Shown here: in pieces, positions 1-9,210 of the stretch
Position numbering within the stretch: position 1 is the stretch's first letter
How the letters are laid out: each line of letters starts with the position of its first letter
DNA from: UBA1049 sp964525815
GTDB taxonomy: Bacteria; Bacillota; Clostridia; Oscillospirales; CAG-382
Length of the DNA: 38,858 nt
Assembly: GCA_964525815.1 (NCBI GenBank)
Contig: CAZGJQ010000007.1
Coordinates: 1 to 38,858 of the forward strand
Reading direction: 5' to 3'
Made by a program: the position numbers and the translations under genes
The notes under the pieces: model-generated
The model's database searches: none
Told to the model about the DNA's origin: nothing
Seen by the model: the letters and a program-made list of their open reading frames with translations, nothing else

Positions 1-1
1 C

Positions 2-901
2 TCCATTGAGCTACCCGAGCCTTATTTATGTATGGCTATAGTACCTAAAGCAAAGGGAGACGAGGACAAGATTTCCTCCGGTATCACCAAGCTCCTCGAG
101 GAGGATTATACCATAAAATATGAAAACAACGCCGAGACAAAGCAGATGTGCATATACGGCTTGGGTGATGTACACCTCGATGTGATAACCGCAAAGCTTA
201 AGAACCGCTTCGGAACCTCCATAGAGCTTGCGCCCGCAAGGATTCCCTATCGCGAAACAATCAAGAAAAAGGTTCAGGTCGAGGGCAAGCATAAAAAGCA
301 ATCCGGCGGACACGGTCAGTACGGACATGTCAAGATAGAGTTCTCCCCCGGGGAAGAGGATAACCTTGTGTTTACCGAGAGTGTTGTAGGCGGTTCGGTA
401 CCCAAGAACTTCCACCCTGCGGTGGAGAAGGGCTTGCAGGAGTCCATACAGAAGGGCATATTAGCCGGATATCCGGTTATAAGGCTAAAGGCCAACCTTT
501 TCGACGGCTCTTATCATGATGTGGATTCCTCTGAGATGTCCTTTAAGCTTGCCGCCAACCTTGCGTTCAAGGAAGGCATGAAGCAGGGAAATGCCGTTAT
601 TTTAGAGCCTATCGGGGAGCTTAGGGTGTTGATACCCGATTCTATGATGGGAGATATTATTGGTGACCTTAATAAACGCAGAGGCAGAATTATGGGAACC
701 GATCAGAGCGACCGAAAGGGCTATACTGTTGTGATTGCCGAGGTTCCGCTTTCGGAAATGGCAAGCTATACGATACAGCTCAGAGCTATGACTCAGGGTA
801 GGGGAAGCTATTCCTTTACGTTTGTAAGATATGAGGAGGCTCCCGCCGACATAGCTCAAAAGGTTATCGCCGAAGCCAAGAAGGCAAAGGAAGAGGAGTA
901 A
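2..901 (+). CDS. EF-G-like translation factor GTPase, C-terminal part (cut by window edge)
   Basis: The frame is open to the left edge, so this is the C-terminal 299 residues of a longer protein whose GTPase domain lies outside the window. The visible part matches EF-G domains III to V: a GLGDVHLDV segment, the domain IV stretch GGHGQYGHVKI and SVPKNFHPAVEKGL, and a domain V ending in LRAMTQGRGSYSFTF. EF-G drives tRNA-mRNA translocation on the ribosome. The Glu/Lys-rich tail and divergent domain V (VPLSEMASY where canonical EF-G has VPLAEMFGY) suggest the EF-G2-like paralogue group common in Clostridia rather than the main FusA; this is inference. A ribosomal-protection protein cannot be excluded without the N-terminus, but the domain IV tip looks EF-G-like. 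Confidence 0.85.
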   Translation, partial: SIELPEPYLCMAIVPKAKGDEDKISSGITKLLEEDYTIKYENNAETKQMCIYGLGDVHLDVITAKLKNRFGTSIELAPARIPYRETIKKKVQVEGKHKKQSGGHGQYGHVKIEFSPGEEDNLVFTESVVGGSVPKNFHPAVEKGLQESIQKGILAGYPVIRLKANLFDGSYHDVDSSEMSFKLAANLAFKEGMKQGNAVILEPIGELRVLIPDSMMGDIIGDLNKRRGRIMGTDQSDRKGYTVVIAEVPLSEMASYTIQLRAMTQGRGSYSFTFVRYEEAPADIAQKVIAEAKKAKEEE

Positions 902-915
902 GCAATATGAATAGA

Positions 916-953
916 GCAACGGAGCGCTTAGCCAACGATAGGCGATCCGTTGC
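916..953 (+). other. intergenic stem-loop, possible weak terminator
   Basis: An 8-base inverted repeat (GCAACGGA at 916-923, TCCGTTGC at 946-953) with three further inner pairs lies 15 bases after the EF-G-like stop. There is no clean T-run after it (AACCATCTTT), so it is either a poor terminator or an mRNA-stabilising hairpin. It covers the TTG at 950, which argues against that codon being a start. Confidence 0.4.
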
Positions 954-1003
954 AACCATCTTTATTTCAGATCCTTGATGTCGTTGGAGAAACGGATACT
1001 AAA

Positions 1004-2425
1004 ATGCAAACAAGAACTAAAAGCTATAGGGTTGCGGTAATTATTACGCTGCTCCTGTTTGTTTCGCTCACGCTTGTACTGGCGTCCTGCGATACCGGAG
1101 GAACGGATAATGACCCGATAAACAGAATAATATTTGACCCTTCCGAAGATTCTTCCGTCGATACCAGTTCGGAGACTGCCTCAACCCCCGAGGGATATAC
1201 CGAAACACCGGTCGTGGAGGATATTAAGAATATCACACCGGATACAGTGGTTATTGCGGGCACCTGTGAGGATAACGCCACTGTAACAATCGGAGGCGGT
1301 AAAAACGATGTAACCGTAAAATCGAGAAACGGTTACTTTGTAACAGAGGTTATTCTTACCAACACCACAGTAACGCTGCTTGAGGCAACCGCAGAGGTTG
1401 ACGGCAAGGAGCCGAGTGAACCGCTTTCCTTTACGGCAAGCTACAATGCTACCGCCGAGAAGCGGATTGACGGCTACGGGGTCTCAATCGGACCGGATTC
1501 ACTGCTCTATTTCGATACATTTCTTGATAATTATACCGGAGAGAATCTCCTCACCCAGACCCAGCTCAGGAACTTTAAAAGAAGCGTTAATGACAGGATA
1601 ATAAATATCGAGAACAGAGCAAGCGGACAGGATGTACGGCTTCTGTATGTGCTTATACCGGATGTTACCTCGATATACCCTGAGGTGTTCCCGGCGGATA
1701 TTGAAAAGAAATCAAACACTACAAGGTATAAGCAGATATCCGACGCTCTTTCCCAGACCGGCGCCGGCGTTATTGATATGTATGACATACTTAAGGACGC
1801 AAAGGAAAACGGTGAATACGAGATTTTTCGCAAGAATGACAGCCATCTTACAGAGTACGGCGGTTATTTGGTATATGAGCAGATAGCACTGTCCCTTTCC
1901 GCTAACTTCCCGGAGGCGGCTCCGAGAGGGCTTGAGGAATTCACCACGAAAAAGGTCGAAACAATCGGAGGAGACCTGGTTAGCTATCTCGGTATTAACA
2001 AGCAGCATTATACCGAGGAGGTTATTAATTTAGTACCGGACTTCGCTTTAAATATAGGGCTTCAGGAGGACAGCGGCTTCAGCACCGTTAACATCGGTGA
2101 TATTAAAAAGTACAAGTCCGTAAAAGAGCCGTATGATTTCAGCATTTACAATAAGGGTGAGGAAAATGCGGTAGGAATCAGAGACCGTGTTATTATTCGT
2201 ACCGACCGTGAGGAGCTCCCGAGCGCACTTATATACAGGGATGACAGCTTATTCATGTCAATGGATATAATTGCGGAGCGCTTTAACAATGCTATGATAG
2301 GAAGTATCGGAGACTATACGATTAACCTTACAGATGCAAGCAGACATTATTCGCAGGGCAAAAGACTTGTGGATTATATTGTGGTAATCGTTTCCGAGAG
2401 CAATATTGAGAGCATAATGAGCTAA
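1004..2425 (+). CDS. lipoprotein with AlgX/AlgJ-like SGNH hydrolase domain
   Basis: The start is taken as ATG 1004, with GGAGA at 986-990; an in-frame TTG at 950 lies inside a hairpin and would put 18 residues before the signal peptide. Residues 9-28 are hydrophobic and end in a lipobox (LASC, Cys29), so the mature protein should be lipid-anchored outside the cytoplasmic membrane. A Ser/Thr/Glu-rich linker and a beta-sandwich-like segment precede a domain with DSHLTEYGGY near residue 285, which resembles the D-x-H-x-T motif of AlgX/AlgJ/DHHW-type SGNH enzymes that O-acetylate extracellular polysaccharide. A C-terminal RDDSLFMSM may carry the nucleophilic serine. Function is inferred from these motifs only; no polysaccharide acetylation partner (MBOAT) is nearby. 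Confidence 0.7.
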   Translation: MQTRTKSYRVAVIITLLLFVSLTLVLASCDTGGTDNDPINRIIFDPSEDSSVDTSSETASTPEGYTETPVVEDIKNITPDTVVIAGTCEDNATVTIGGGKNDVTVKSRNGYFVTEVILTNTTVTLLEATAEVDGKEPSEPLSFTASYNATAEKRIDGYGVSIGPDSLLYFDTFLDNYTGENLLTQTQLRNFKRSVNDRIINIENRASGQDVRLLYVLIPDVTSIYPEVFPADIEKKSNTTRYKQISDALSQTGAGVIDMYDILKDAKENGEYEIFRKNDSHLTEYGGYLVYEQIALSLSANFPEAAPRGLEEFTTKKVETIGGDLVSYLGINKQHYTEEVINLVPDFALNIGLQEDSGFSTVNIGDIKKYKSVKEPYDFSIYNKGEENAVGIRDRVIIRTDREELPSALIYRDDSLFMSMDIIAERFNNAMIGSIGDYTINLTDASRHYSQGKRLVDYIVVIVSESNIESIMS

Positions 2426-2443
2426 ACGGGAAACACACAGGAG

Positions 2444-2496
2444 CTCCCGCACTAAGGGCATAGACCTTTTGGGCGGGAGACCTTTTTGGTTTTTTA
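2444..2496 (+). terminator. rho-independent terminator after the SGNH lipoprotein
   Basis: CTCCCGC (2444-2450) pairs with GCGGGAG (2473-2479), followed by CCTTTTTGGTTTTTT. A second small hairpin (CCGGT/ACCGG) follows within about 25 bases. Confidence 0.75.
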
Positions 2497-2526
2497 TAGA
2501 AAACACCGGTTTTTACCGGCTGTCTA

Positions 2527-2554
2527 TTGCTTTATTATGCATTTTATGTATAAT
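2527..2554 (+). promoter_or_regulatory. predicted sigma-A promoter of the aryl-pyruvate operon
   Basis: TTGCTT at 2527-2532 and TATAAT at 2549-2554 are separated by 16 bases, about 60 bases upstream of the SSF start and directly after a terminator. Confidence 0.5.
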
Positions 2555-2615
2555 AATACTGATTATATAATAAAACTTTATAAAAAAAGTGTTGTCGCAC
2601 GGAACGGAGTATAAA

Positions 2616-4124
2616 ATGTCACGGGAGCAGGTTATTTGGATTACCATAGCCGTATATATTTGCTTAATTGCGCTTGTAGCCTTTTTTAGCAGCAAAAAAT
2701 CAAAGAGCATAAGCGAATTTACGGTGGGAGGAAGAAACGCCGGAGCATGGATGTCCGCTTTTTCGTACGGCACTGCGTATTTTTCGGCGGTAATGTTTGT
2801 GGGTTATGCCGGAGGAACGGGCTGGAGATACGGTCTGTGGGGTATTCTACCCGGAATCGGAAACGCTTTATTCGGCGCATTGGTAGCATGGCTGGTACTC
2901 GCTAAGCGCACGAGGGAATACACAAGACAGCACGAAATAAAATCAATGCCGCAGCTCTTTGAAAAGCGCTTCGGAAGCTCTTCGATGAAGCTGTTTTCGG
3001 TTGCGGTCATATTTGTTTTTCTGTTGCCCTATTCCGCTTCGGTATATAAGGGACTAACAAGCATATGCTCGGTTCTTTTACAGGTGGATGAGCAGATATG
3101 CATGATAATAATTGCGGTTGCAGCGGCGCTTATTGTCGTTACCGGCGGTTACATAGCAACATTAAAGGCGGATTTTATTCAAGGCTTTATAATGATTGTT
3201 GGTGTAATACTTCTAATCCTTTCGGTTTTTCGTGCGGAACAGGTCGGCGGTTTTTCCGAGGGCCTAAAAGCGTTGTCCGAAAGGACTGCAGAGCTTAATT
3301 TGACCTCACAGAGCCTCATAGGCTTATGGGCGATTGTGCTGATGACCTCCTTCGGAACCTGGGGATTACCGCAGATGGTACATAAGTATTACGGAATAAA
3401 GGACGATAAGCAGGTCAGAAGAGGAACCATTATTTCCACTGTTTTTGCACTGATTGTTGCCGGCGGCGGGTATTTTATAGGCTCAATGTCGGTTCTGTTC
3501 TTCAACCAGAGCGAGGTGGATGTTTTTCCGGCTCCATCAACCGATTATATCGTACCGAATATGCTCTCTCAGGCAGGACTGTCCAACATCCTGTTAGGAC
3601 TTGTTTTAGTGCTGTTGATAGCAGCGTCGGTCTCCACCTTAGCGTCCATTACCATATCTGCCTCCTCCACCGTAACTATGGATCTTATTCAGGACAGATT
3701 TATAAAGAAAAAGGAGTTTAATATAGCTCCTCTTACAAAGGTATTTTGCTTGGTGTTTGTTGTCTTATCATATGTAATCGCAAACTCAAACACGCCGATA
3801 CTTCAGATGATGAGCTATTCCTGGGGAATTTTGTCGGGCAGCTTCCTCGCTCCGTATTTAATCTCTCTTTATTCAAAGAAAATTACAAGAGCGGCAGCAT
3901 GGACGGGTATGCTCGGCGGGTTTATAACAGCTACTCCTCCGCTTATCGCAAGCCTTATGGGTTCTTCCGTAGAAATTGGCAGCTTCGGAGAGCTCAAGAA
4001 CCTCGGACCGCACTTTGCTTGCCTTGCGATGCTTGTATCTCTGATACTGTGTCTGGCGGTTACATATATTAAGCCTCAGAAGAGCACAGAACCCGAAAAA
4101 CAGAAAGAGTTGGCAACTGTATAA
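2616..4124 (+). CDS. sodium:solute symporter (SSF family)
   Basis: This is an integral membrane transporter of about 502 residues. ATG 2616 is chosen because GGAG sits 6 bases upstream; a GTG at 2589 is in frame but has no ribosome site. The protein has a dozen or more hydrophobic helices and the SSF signature region: EFTVGGRNAGAWMSAFSYGT, then YAGGTGWRYGLWG, and later a helix with SVSTLASITISASSTVTMDL. The family couples Na+ entry to uptake of amino acids, carboxylates or sugars. It is the first gene of a run with paaK and iorAB, so an aryl-acid or aromatic amino-acid substrate, taken up or exported, is a reasonable inference. The sequence itself does not fix the substrate. Confidence 0.85.
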   Translation: MSREQVIWITIAVYICLIALVAFFSSKKSKSISEFTVGGRNAGAWMSAFSYGTAYFSAVMFVGYAGGTGWRYGLWGILPGIGNALFGALVAWLVLAKRTREYTRQHEIKSMPQLFEKRFGSSSMKLFSVAVIFVFLLPYSASVYKGLTSICSVLLQVDEQICMIIIAVAAALIVVTGGYIATLKADFIQGFIMIVGVILLILSVFRAEQVGGFSEGLKALSERTAELNLTSQSLIGLWAIVLMTSFGTWGLPQMVHKYYGIKDDKQVRRGTIISTVFALIVAGGGYFIGSMSVLFFNQSEVDVFPAPSTDYIVPNMLSQAGLSNILLGLVLVLLIAASVSTLASITISASSTVTMDLIQDRFIKKKEFNIAPLTKVFCLVFVVLSYVIANSNTPILQMMSYSWGILSGSFLAPYLISLYSKKITRAAAWTGMLGGFITATPPLIASLMGSSVEIGSFGELKNLGPHFACLAMLVSLILCLAVTYIKPQKSTEPEKQKELATV

Positions 4125-4159
4125 ACCGCATCCATACAAAGAAATTTAGAGGTGATCAG

Positions 4160-5479
4160 ATGAACAAACATATTTTTTCCCCGGATATGGAATGTATGCC
4201 GAGAAAGCAGCTTGAGGCGTTGCAGCTCGAACGGCTCAAGGCTCTGATAGATTATTGCGACAGGAATGTCGAATTCTATCACAAGCGCTTTAAGAAAGCG
4301 AATATCAGCGCTGACAAAATAAAAAGTCTGTCGGACATACAACACATACCCTACACAACAAAAGAGGATCTGCGGGACACCTATCCCTTCGGCATGTTCT
4401 CTGTTCCCCAAAAAAATATAGTAAGAATTCATGCATCCTCGGGAACCACCGGCAACCCTACCGTAGTCGGCTATACCAGAGAGGATTTGGAGCACTGGAG
4501 CGAGCAGGTAGCAAGGCTCTGCTATGCGGTGGGAGCGACCGATGAGAGTATAGTACAGATCTGTTTTGGTTACGGTATGTTTACCGGAGCGTTGGGGCTG
4601 CATTACGGTCTGGAAAAAATCGGAGCGAGTATAGTTCCCGTTTCCTCCGGTAATACGGAAAAGCAGCTTAAGTTTATGCGGGATTTCGGGACGGACACAA
4701 TAGTGGCAACACCGTCATATTGCCTGTATCTGGCTGAAGCGGCAAAGGAGCGTAGCAGCGAGTATCCGATACAGAGGTACTCCTTAAGGCTTGGTCTGCT
4801 GGGCAGTGAGGGCTGTACCCCCGAAATGAGAGAGCAGATTGAAGGCAGCTGGGGTAACGGGTTCTTTGCTACCGATAATTACGGAATGAGCGAGCTTAAC
4901 GGACCGGGATTGTCCGGCGAGTGTATGTATCGGGACGGATTGCATATTAATGAGGATCACTTCCTCTGTGAGATAATAGATTCCGCAAGCGGCGAGGTGC
5001 TGGACAGAGGTGCTACCGGAGAAATGGCGGTTACCGCACTTACCAAGCGGGGAATACCGATGGTAAGATACCGCACAAAGGATATAACCAATATAAACTA
5101 CGACACCTGTAAGTGCGGAAGAACCTCGGCAAGAATGCACAAGATAATCGGCAGAAGCGACGATATGCTCAAGATTAAAGGGGTTAACGTTTTCCCGTCT
5201 CAGGTCGAGAGCGCTCTTATCGGCATCAGCCAAATCGGTCCGCACTATCAGATTGTGGTAAGAAGACAGAACTACGCCGACAACCTTGAGGTAAGGGTTG
5301 AGCTTATCGACGGCTCCCTGCTTGAGAGATACGGCGAGCTGGAGCGGTTGCAAAGCCGTATACATGACCGTATAAAAAGCATTGTGGGCATATCGGTAAA
5401 GGTTACGCTTGTGGAGCCAAAGACCATAGAGCGTTTTACAGGTAAGGCTCAGCGTGTAGTGGATCTCAGGAATAATTAA
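4160..5479 (+). CDS. paaK: phenylacetate--CoA ligase (first copy)
   Basis: This 439-residue member of the adenylate-forming PaaK family interconverts aryl-acetate, ATP and CoA with aryl-acetyl-CoA, AMP and PPi. Visible motifs are the AMP-binding loop ASSGTTGNPTVVGYT near residue 90, DNYGMSELNGPG, a CKCGRTSARM segment, and the C-terminal hinge and lid KIKGVNVFPSQVE. The site GAGGTGATCA is complementary to the 16S tail and sits just before the ATG. The gene starts 35 bases after the SSF stop and runs 24 bases before iorA. Next to iorAB the enzyme may run in reverse, gaining energy from aryl-acetyl-CoA, as proposed for archaeal and anaerobic aromatic amino-acid fermentation. A second paaK follows at 7871. 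Confidence 0.92.
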   Translation: MNKHIFSPDMECMPRKQLEALQLERLKALIDYCDRNVEFYHKRFKKANISADKIKSLSDIQHIPYTTKEDLRDTYPFGMFSVPQKNIVRIHASSGTTGNPTVVGYTREDLEHWSEQVARLCYAVGATDESIVQICFGYGMFTGALGLHYGLEKIGASIVPVSSGNTEKQLKFMRDFGTDTIVATPSYCLYLAEAAKERSSEYPIQRYSLRLGLLGSEGCTPEMREQIEGSWGNGFFATDNYGMSELNGPGLSGECMYRDGLHINEDHFLCEIIDSASGEVLDRGATGEMAVTALTKRGIPMVRYRTKDITNINYDTCKCGRTSARMHKIIGRSDDMLKIKGVNVFPSQVESALIGISQIGPHYQIVVRRQNYADNLEVRVELIDGSLLERYGELERLQSRIHDRIKSIVGISVKVTLVEPKTIERFTGKAQRVVDLRNN

Positions 5480-5503
5480 AACACAGGAAAACAGGAGAAA
5501 TAC

Positions 5504-7270
5504 ATGGAAAAAGCATTGATACTGGGTAACGAGGCGGTTGCAAGAGGTCTGTATGAGGCAGGCGTAGCCGTAGCCTCCTCTTATCCCGGCACACCCAGCA
5601 CCGAGATAACCGAAGCGGTAAGCCAATATGATGAAATATATTCGGAATGGGCACCTAACGAGAAGGTCGCCTTTGAGGTTGCGTTCGGAGCGGCAACCGC
5701 AGGTGTGCGCGCCTTTACGGCTATGAAGCATGTAGGGCTTAATGTTGCCGCAGACCCGCTTTACACAGCCTCCTACATAGGCGTAAACGGCGGTATGGTA
5801 TGTGCGGTTGCGGACGACCCGGGGATGCACTCCTCCCAGAACGAGCAGGATTCCCGTCATCATGCAATAGCAGCTAAGGATCCTATGCTGGAGCCCGGCG
5901 ATTCTGCGGAATGCCTTGATTTTACAAAAAAAGCATACGATATAAGCGAGCGATTCGATACACCGGTTCTTGTAAGGCTGTCAACAAGAATCTCGCATTC
6001 CCGCTCAGTGGCAACCCTATCGGAGCGCAAGAGGGTTGAAACAAAGCCTTATGCAAAAAATGCAGAAAAAAACGTTATGATGCCCGCCATGGCAAGAAAA
6101 GCACACGTTAAGGTTGAACAGCGCACAAAGGAGCTTACCGAATGGGCGGATACGGAGGCGTTTGAGCTTGGAATAAACAAAAAGTATATGTATGACCGAA
6201 AAATCGGAGTTATCGCCTCCGGAACCTCTTATGTATATGCTCGTGAGGCTCTCGGCGAACGGGCAAGCTATTTAAAGCTTGGGACGGTTAACCCCCTTCC
6301 GGTAAAAGCAATTATTGATTTTGCCGCACAGGTTGACACCCTGTATGTCATCGAAGAGCTGGATGATATTGTAGAAACACACTGTATAAAGTTAGGACTG
6401 AAGGTTACCGGCAAGGAGAAATTCAGCCTGCTCGGGGAATACTCGCAGAATATTATTGAGAAAAGCGTTTTGGGCACCGAAAAGGACAGCGTTTCGCTGG
6501 ATATCCCGCTTCCCCCTCGTCCTCCTGTGCTGTGTGCCGGATGTCCTCACAGAGGGCTGTATTACGCACTAAAAAAATACAATTTGTTCGTGAGCGGCGA
6601 CATCGGCTGCTACACGCTGGGAGCGCAGGCTCCGCTCGCCATGATGGATACCTGTGTCTGTATGGGAGCTTCGGTAAGCGGACTGCACGGATATAACGTT
6701 GCGCTCGGCAAGGAAAAAGCCAAAAAGTCAATTGCGGTAATTGGCGATTCCACATTCATTCATTCCGGAGTTACCGGACTTATAGATATAGCCTACAACA
6801 AGGGTATTTCTACTGTTATAGTGCTGGATAACTCCACAACCGGCATGACCGGACATCAGAACAACCCCGCAAACGGACTTACTATAAAGGGCGACCCCAC
6901 CGTATCGGTTAACCTTGAGGCATTGGCCAAAGCGGTGGGAATAAACCGGGTAAGGGTGGTCGATCCGCTGGATATAGAAAAGGTAAGAGAGGTTGTTAGC
7001 GAGGAACTCTCGGCAGAGGAGCCCTCCCTGATTATTGCAAGACGCCCCTGTGCGCTGCTTAAAACGGTCAGACACAATCCGCCTATGCATGTGGAAAACG
7101 ACGCCTGTACAGGCTGCAAGGCCTGCTTGAGAGTGGGCTGTCCGTCCATAATGCAGGTTGAAGCGGAAAACGGCAGGACAAAAGCATTTATAGACAAGAA
7201 TTCCTGCGTTGGCTGTGAGGTATGCGCTGCGGCATGTAAATTCGGAGCAATAATGAAAGGGGGCAACTGA
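5504..7270 (+). CDS. iorA: indolepyruvate:ferredoxin oxidoreductase, alpha subunit
   Basis: This is the large subunit (588 residues, usual length) of the oxygen-sensitive enzyme that oxidatively decarboxylates indole-, phenyl- or hydroxyphenyl-pyruvate to aryl-acetyl-CoA with reduction of ferredoxin. The N-terminal pyrimidine-binding part contains SSYPGTPSTEITEA. The TPP/Mg region has GDIGCYTLGAQAPL, GDSTFIHSG and DNSTTGMTGHQNNP. Two C-terminal 4Fe-4S motifs are visible: CTGCKACLRVGCPS and CVGCEVCAAACKFG. The ribosome site is GGAG 11 bases before ATG 5504. The stop is followed one base later by iorB, so the subunits are translationally coupled. Confidence 0.95.
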   Translation: MEKALILGNEAVARGLYEAGVAVASSYPGTPSTEITEAVSQYDEIYSEWAPNEKVAFEVAFGAATAGVRAFTAMKHVGLNVAADPLYTASYIGVNGGMVCAVADDPGMHSSQNEQDSRHHAIAAKDPMLEPGDSAECLDFTKKAYDISERFDTPVLVRLSTRISHSRSVATLSERKRVETKPYAKNAEKNVMMPAMARKAHVKVEQRTKELTEWADTEAFELGINKKYMYDRKIGVIASGTSYVYAREALGERASYLKLGTVNPLPVKAIIDFAAQVDTLYVIEELDDIVETHCIKLGLKVTGKEKFSLLGEYSQNIIEKSVLGTEKDSVSLDIPLPPRPPVLCAGCPHRGLYYALKKYNLFVSGDIGCYTLGAQAPLAMMDTCVCMGASVSGLHGYNVALGKEKAKKSIAVIGDSTFIHSGVTGLIDIAYNKGISTVIVLDNSTTGMTGHQNNPANGLTIKGDPTVSVNLEALAKAVGINRVRVVDPLDIEKVREVVSEELSAEEPSLIIARRPCALLKTVRHNPPMHVENDACTGCKACLRVGCPSIMQVEAENGRTKAFIDKNSCVGCEVCAAACKFGAIMKGGN

Positions 7271-7271
7271 C

Positions 7272-7853
7272 ATGCAAAAGGAAACCAGGAATATTTTAAT
7301 AGCCGGAGTGGGCGGTCAGGGAACCCTTCTTGCATCAAAGCTTCTGGGTAAGTGCTTTTTAGAAAAGGGATATGACGTAAAGGTCAGTGAGGTTCACGGA
7401 ATGAGCCAGCGTGGAGGCTCGGTGGTTACTTATGTCAGATACGGCAGTGAGGTTTTTTCCCCTATCATTGATAAGGGCGGAGCCGATATGATTATAGCCT
7501 TTGAACAGCTTGAGGCGGCAAGATGGCTTCCCTATCTTAAAAAGGACGGCGTGATTATAATAAACACCCAAAGAATCAACCCGATGCCCGTTATTATGGG
7601 AGCCGCCGAATATCCGGAAGGCATAATCGAAAAGATTAAGGCAACGGGAGTAAAGACAATTACGGTGGATGCGCTTGAATTAGCCGAAAAATGCGGAAAT
7701 GTCAAGGCAACAAACGTGGTTCTTTTAGGAGTGGCGGCAAGAGAGCTTGGATTCGGAACAGAGGAATGGCTTGATATTATAAGCAGCACCGTACCGCCAA
7801 AAACGGTAAAGGTGAATCAGGAGGCCTTTCTTTCGGGATATAAAAACGATTAA
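7272..7853 (+). CDS. iorB: indolepyruvate:ferredoxin oxidoreductase, beta subunit
   Basis: The 193-residue gamma/beta-type subunit pairs with IorA. It opens with the family signature ILIAGVGGQGTLLASKLLG and carries KVSEVHGMSQRGGSV, both typical of 2-oxoacid:ferredoxin oxidoreductase gamma domains. The AGGAAACC-type ribosome site lies inside the end of iorA (AAAGGGGGCAACTGAC before the ATG). It is cytoplasmic and forms the active complex with IorA. Confidence 0.95.
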   Translation: MQKETRNILIAGVGGQGTLLASKLLGKCFLEKGYDVKVSEVHGMSQRGGSVVTYVRYGSEVFSPIIDKGGADMIIAFEQLEAARWLPYLKKDGVIIINTQRINPMPVIMGAAEYPEGIIEKIKATGVKTITVDALELAEKCGNVKATNVVLLGVAARELGFGTEEWLDIISSTVPPKTVKVNQEAFLSGYKND

Positions 7854-7870
7854 AAAAAGGAGTTTTGCAT

Positions 7871-9169
7871 ATGGCTGTATACAGACCTCAGATTGAGTGC
7901 GCAACCCGTAGCTACATCAAGGCGGTTCAGTCGGCTCGGCTTATAAAAATGGTGGAGAATGCCTATAAAAATGTTCCTTTTTATAGGAATAAGCTGGATG
8001 AAGCGGGGGTAAAACCGGCGGACATTAACTCCATTGAGGACATAAAAAAGCTGCCCTTTACGGTAAAGGACGATTTGCGGGATAATTATCCGTTCGGAAT
8101 GTTTGCCGTTCCCCAGAGCGAGCTGGTCAGAGTACATGCGTCATCAGGAACAACAGGCAAGCCCACGGTCGTGGGCTACACAAAAGCGGATGTTGAGATT
8201 TGGGCGGAATGCGCCGCACGCTCCATTGTGGGAGCCGGAGGCAGGAAGGATGACATGATTCATGTTTCCTATGGGTACGGACTGTTTACCGGAGGGCTTG
8301 GAATGCATTACGGAGCCGAGCATATGGGAGCGACCGCGCTTCCGGTCTCGTCGGGGAACACAAAAAGGCAGATACAGCTCTTGCAGGACTTTGAATTGGA
8401 CATAATATGCTGTACACCGTCTTATGCGATGTTTATAGGCGAGACCCTGAGGGATATGGATATAGATCCTAAGAGCCTTAAGCTTAGAGCAGGAATCCTG
8501 GGAGCAGAGCCCTGGACCGAAAATATGAGGAAAGAGATAGAGAAGCTGCTGGACATAAAGGCGTATGATATTTACGGCTTGTCCGAGATTGCCGGACCGG
8601 GTGTTTCTTTCGATTGCGAGATGCAGAACGGAATGCATATCAACGAGGACTATTTCTACCCGGAGGTTATCGACCCCGATACACTCGAGGTGCTGCCGGA
8701 GGGAGAATACGGCGAGCTTGTGTTTACCTGTATAGGCAAGGAGGCGCTTCCTCTTATCCGCTACCGCACCAGAGATATCTGCGCCCTGGTAACCGGGGAA
8801 TGCGCCTGTGGCAGAACCACGGTTCGCATGACAAAGCCCAAGGGCAGAAGCGACGATATGCTCATTATCAGGGGAGTTAATGTGTTCCCGTCTCAGGTGG
8901 AGCATGTATTGCTTGAGCTGGGTATGGATCCGAACTATTTTATAGTCGTGGACAGGAAAAACAACCTTGATACCATGGAGGTTCAGGTTGAGATGAATAC
9001 GGAAATATTTTCGGACACCGTTGCCGGACTCGAGAGCACCAGGAAGCGACTGGAAGGCGCACTGCAAAGCACCCTGAATATCAGTGCCACCGTCAGACTT
9101 ATGGAGCCGGGCAGTCTTCCTCGTTCGGAGGGTAAGGCAAAGCGTGTTGATGACAGGCGCAAGCTCTGA
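7871..9169 (+). CDS. paaK: phenylacetate--CoA ligase (second copy)
   Basis: A 432-residue second PaaK. ATG 7871 has AGGAG 8 bases upstream; the in-frame TTG at 7865 is too close to that site. Motifs: HASSGTTGKPTVVGYT, DIYGLSEIAGPGVS, CACGRTTVRM and IIRGVNVFPSQVE. It shares long blocks with the first copy, including the DDLRDNYPFGMF-like segment, but differs in many other positions, so this is an old duplication or two specialised paralogues rather than a recent copy. One copy may prefer phenylacetate and the other indole- or hydroxyphenyl-acetate; that split is inference. Confidence 0.92.
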   Translation: MAVYRPQIECATRSYIKAVQSARLIKMVENAYKNVPFYRNKLDEAGVKPADINSIEDIKKLPFTVKDDLRDNYPFGMFAVPQSELVRVHASSGTTGKPTVVGYTKADVEIWAECAARSIVGAGGRKDDMIHVSYGYGLFTGGLGMHYGAEHMGATALPVSSGNTKRQIQLLQDFELDIICCTPSYAMFIGETLRDMDIDPKSLKLRAGILGAEPWTENMRKEIEKLLDIKAYDIYGLSEIAGPGVSFDCEMQNGMHINEDYFYPEVIDPDTLEVLPEGEYGELVFTCIGKEALPLIRYRTRDICALVTGECACGRTTVRMTKPKGRSDDMLIIRGVNVFPSQVEHVLLELGMDPNYFIVVDRKNNLDTMEVQVEMNTEIFSDTVAGLESTRKRLEGALQSTLNISATVRLMEPGSLPRSEGKAKRVDDRRKL

Positions 9170-9210
9170 TTTCGGCGGGTATACCGTCGAGGAAAGGAAT
9201 GATCATTTAA

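Noticed and set aside
950..1003. Upstream TTG start for the SGNH lipoprotein
   Set aside because: It lies in a hairpin, lacks a ribosome site, and would add 18 residues ahead of a normal lipoprotein signal peptide that begins at ATG 1004.
4784..5863. Long open frame on the minus strand (359 codons)
   Set aside because: It spans parts of paaK and iorA and their junction on the opposite strand; its product is Cys/Tyr/His-rich without any motif, as expected for an antisense shadow.
8144..9067. Minus-strand open frame of 307 codons
   Set aside because: It is entirely antisense to the second paaK, and has no ribosome site or recognisable domain.
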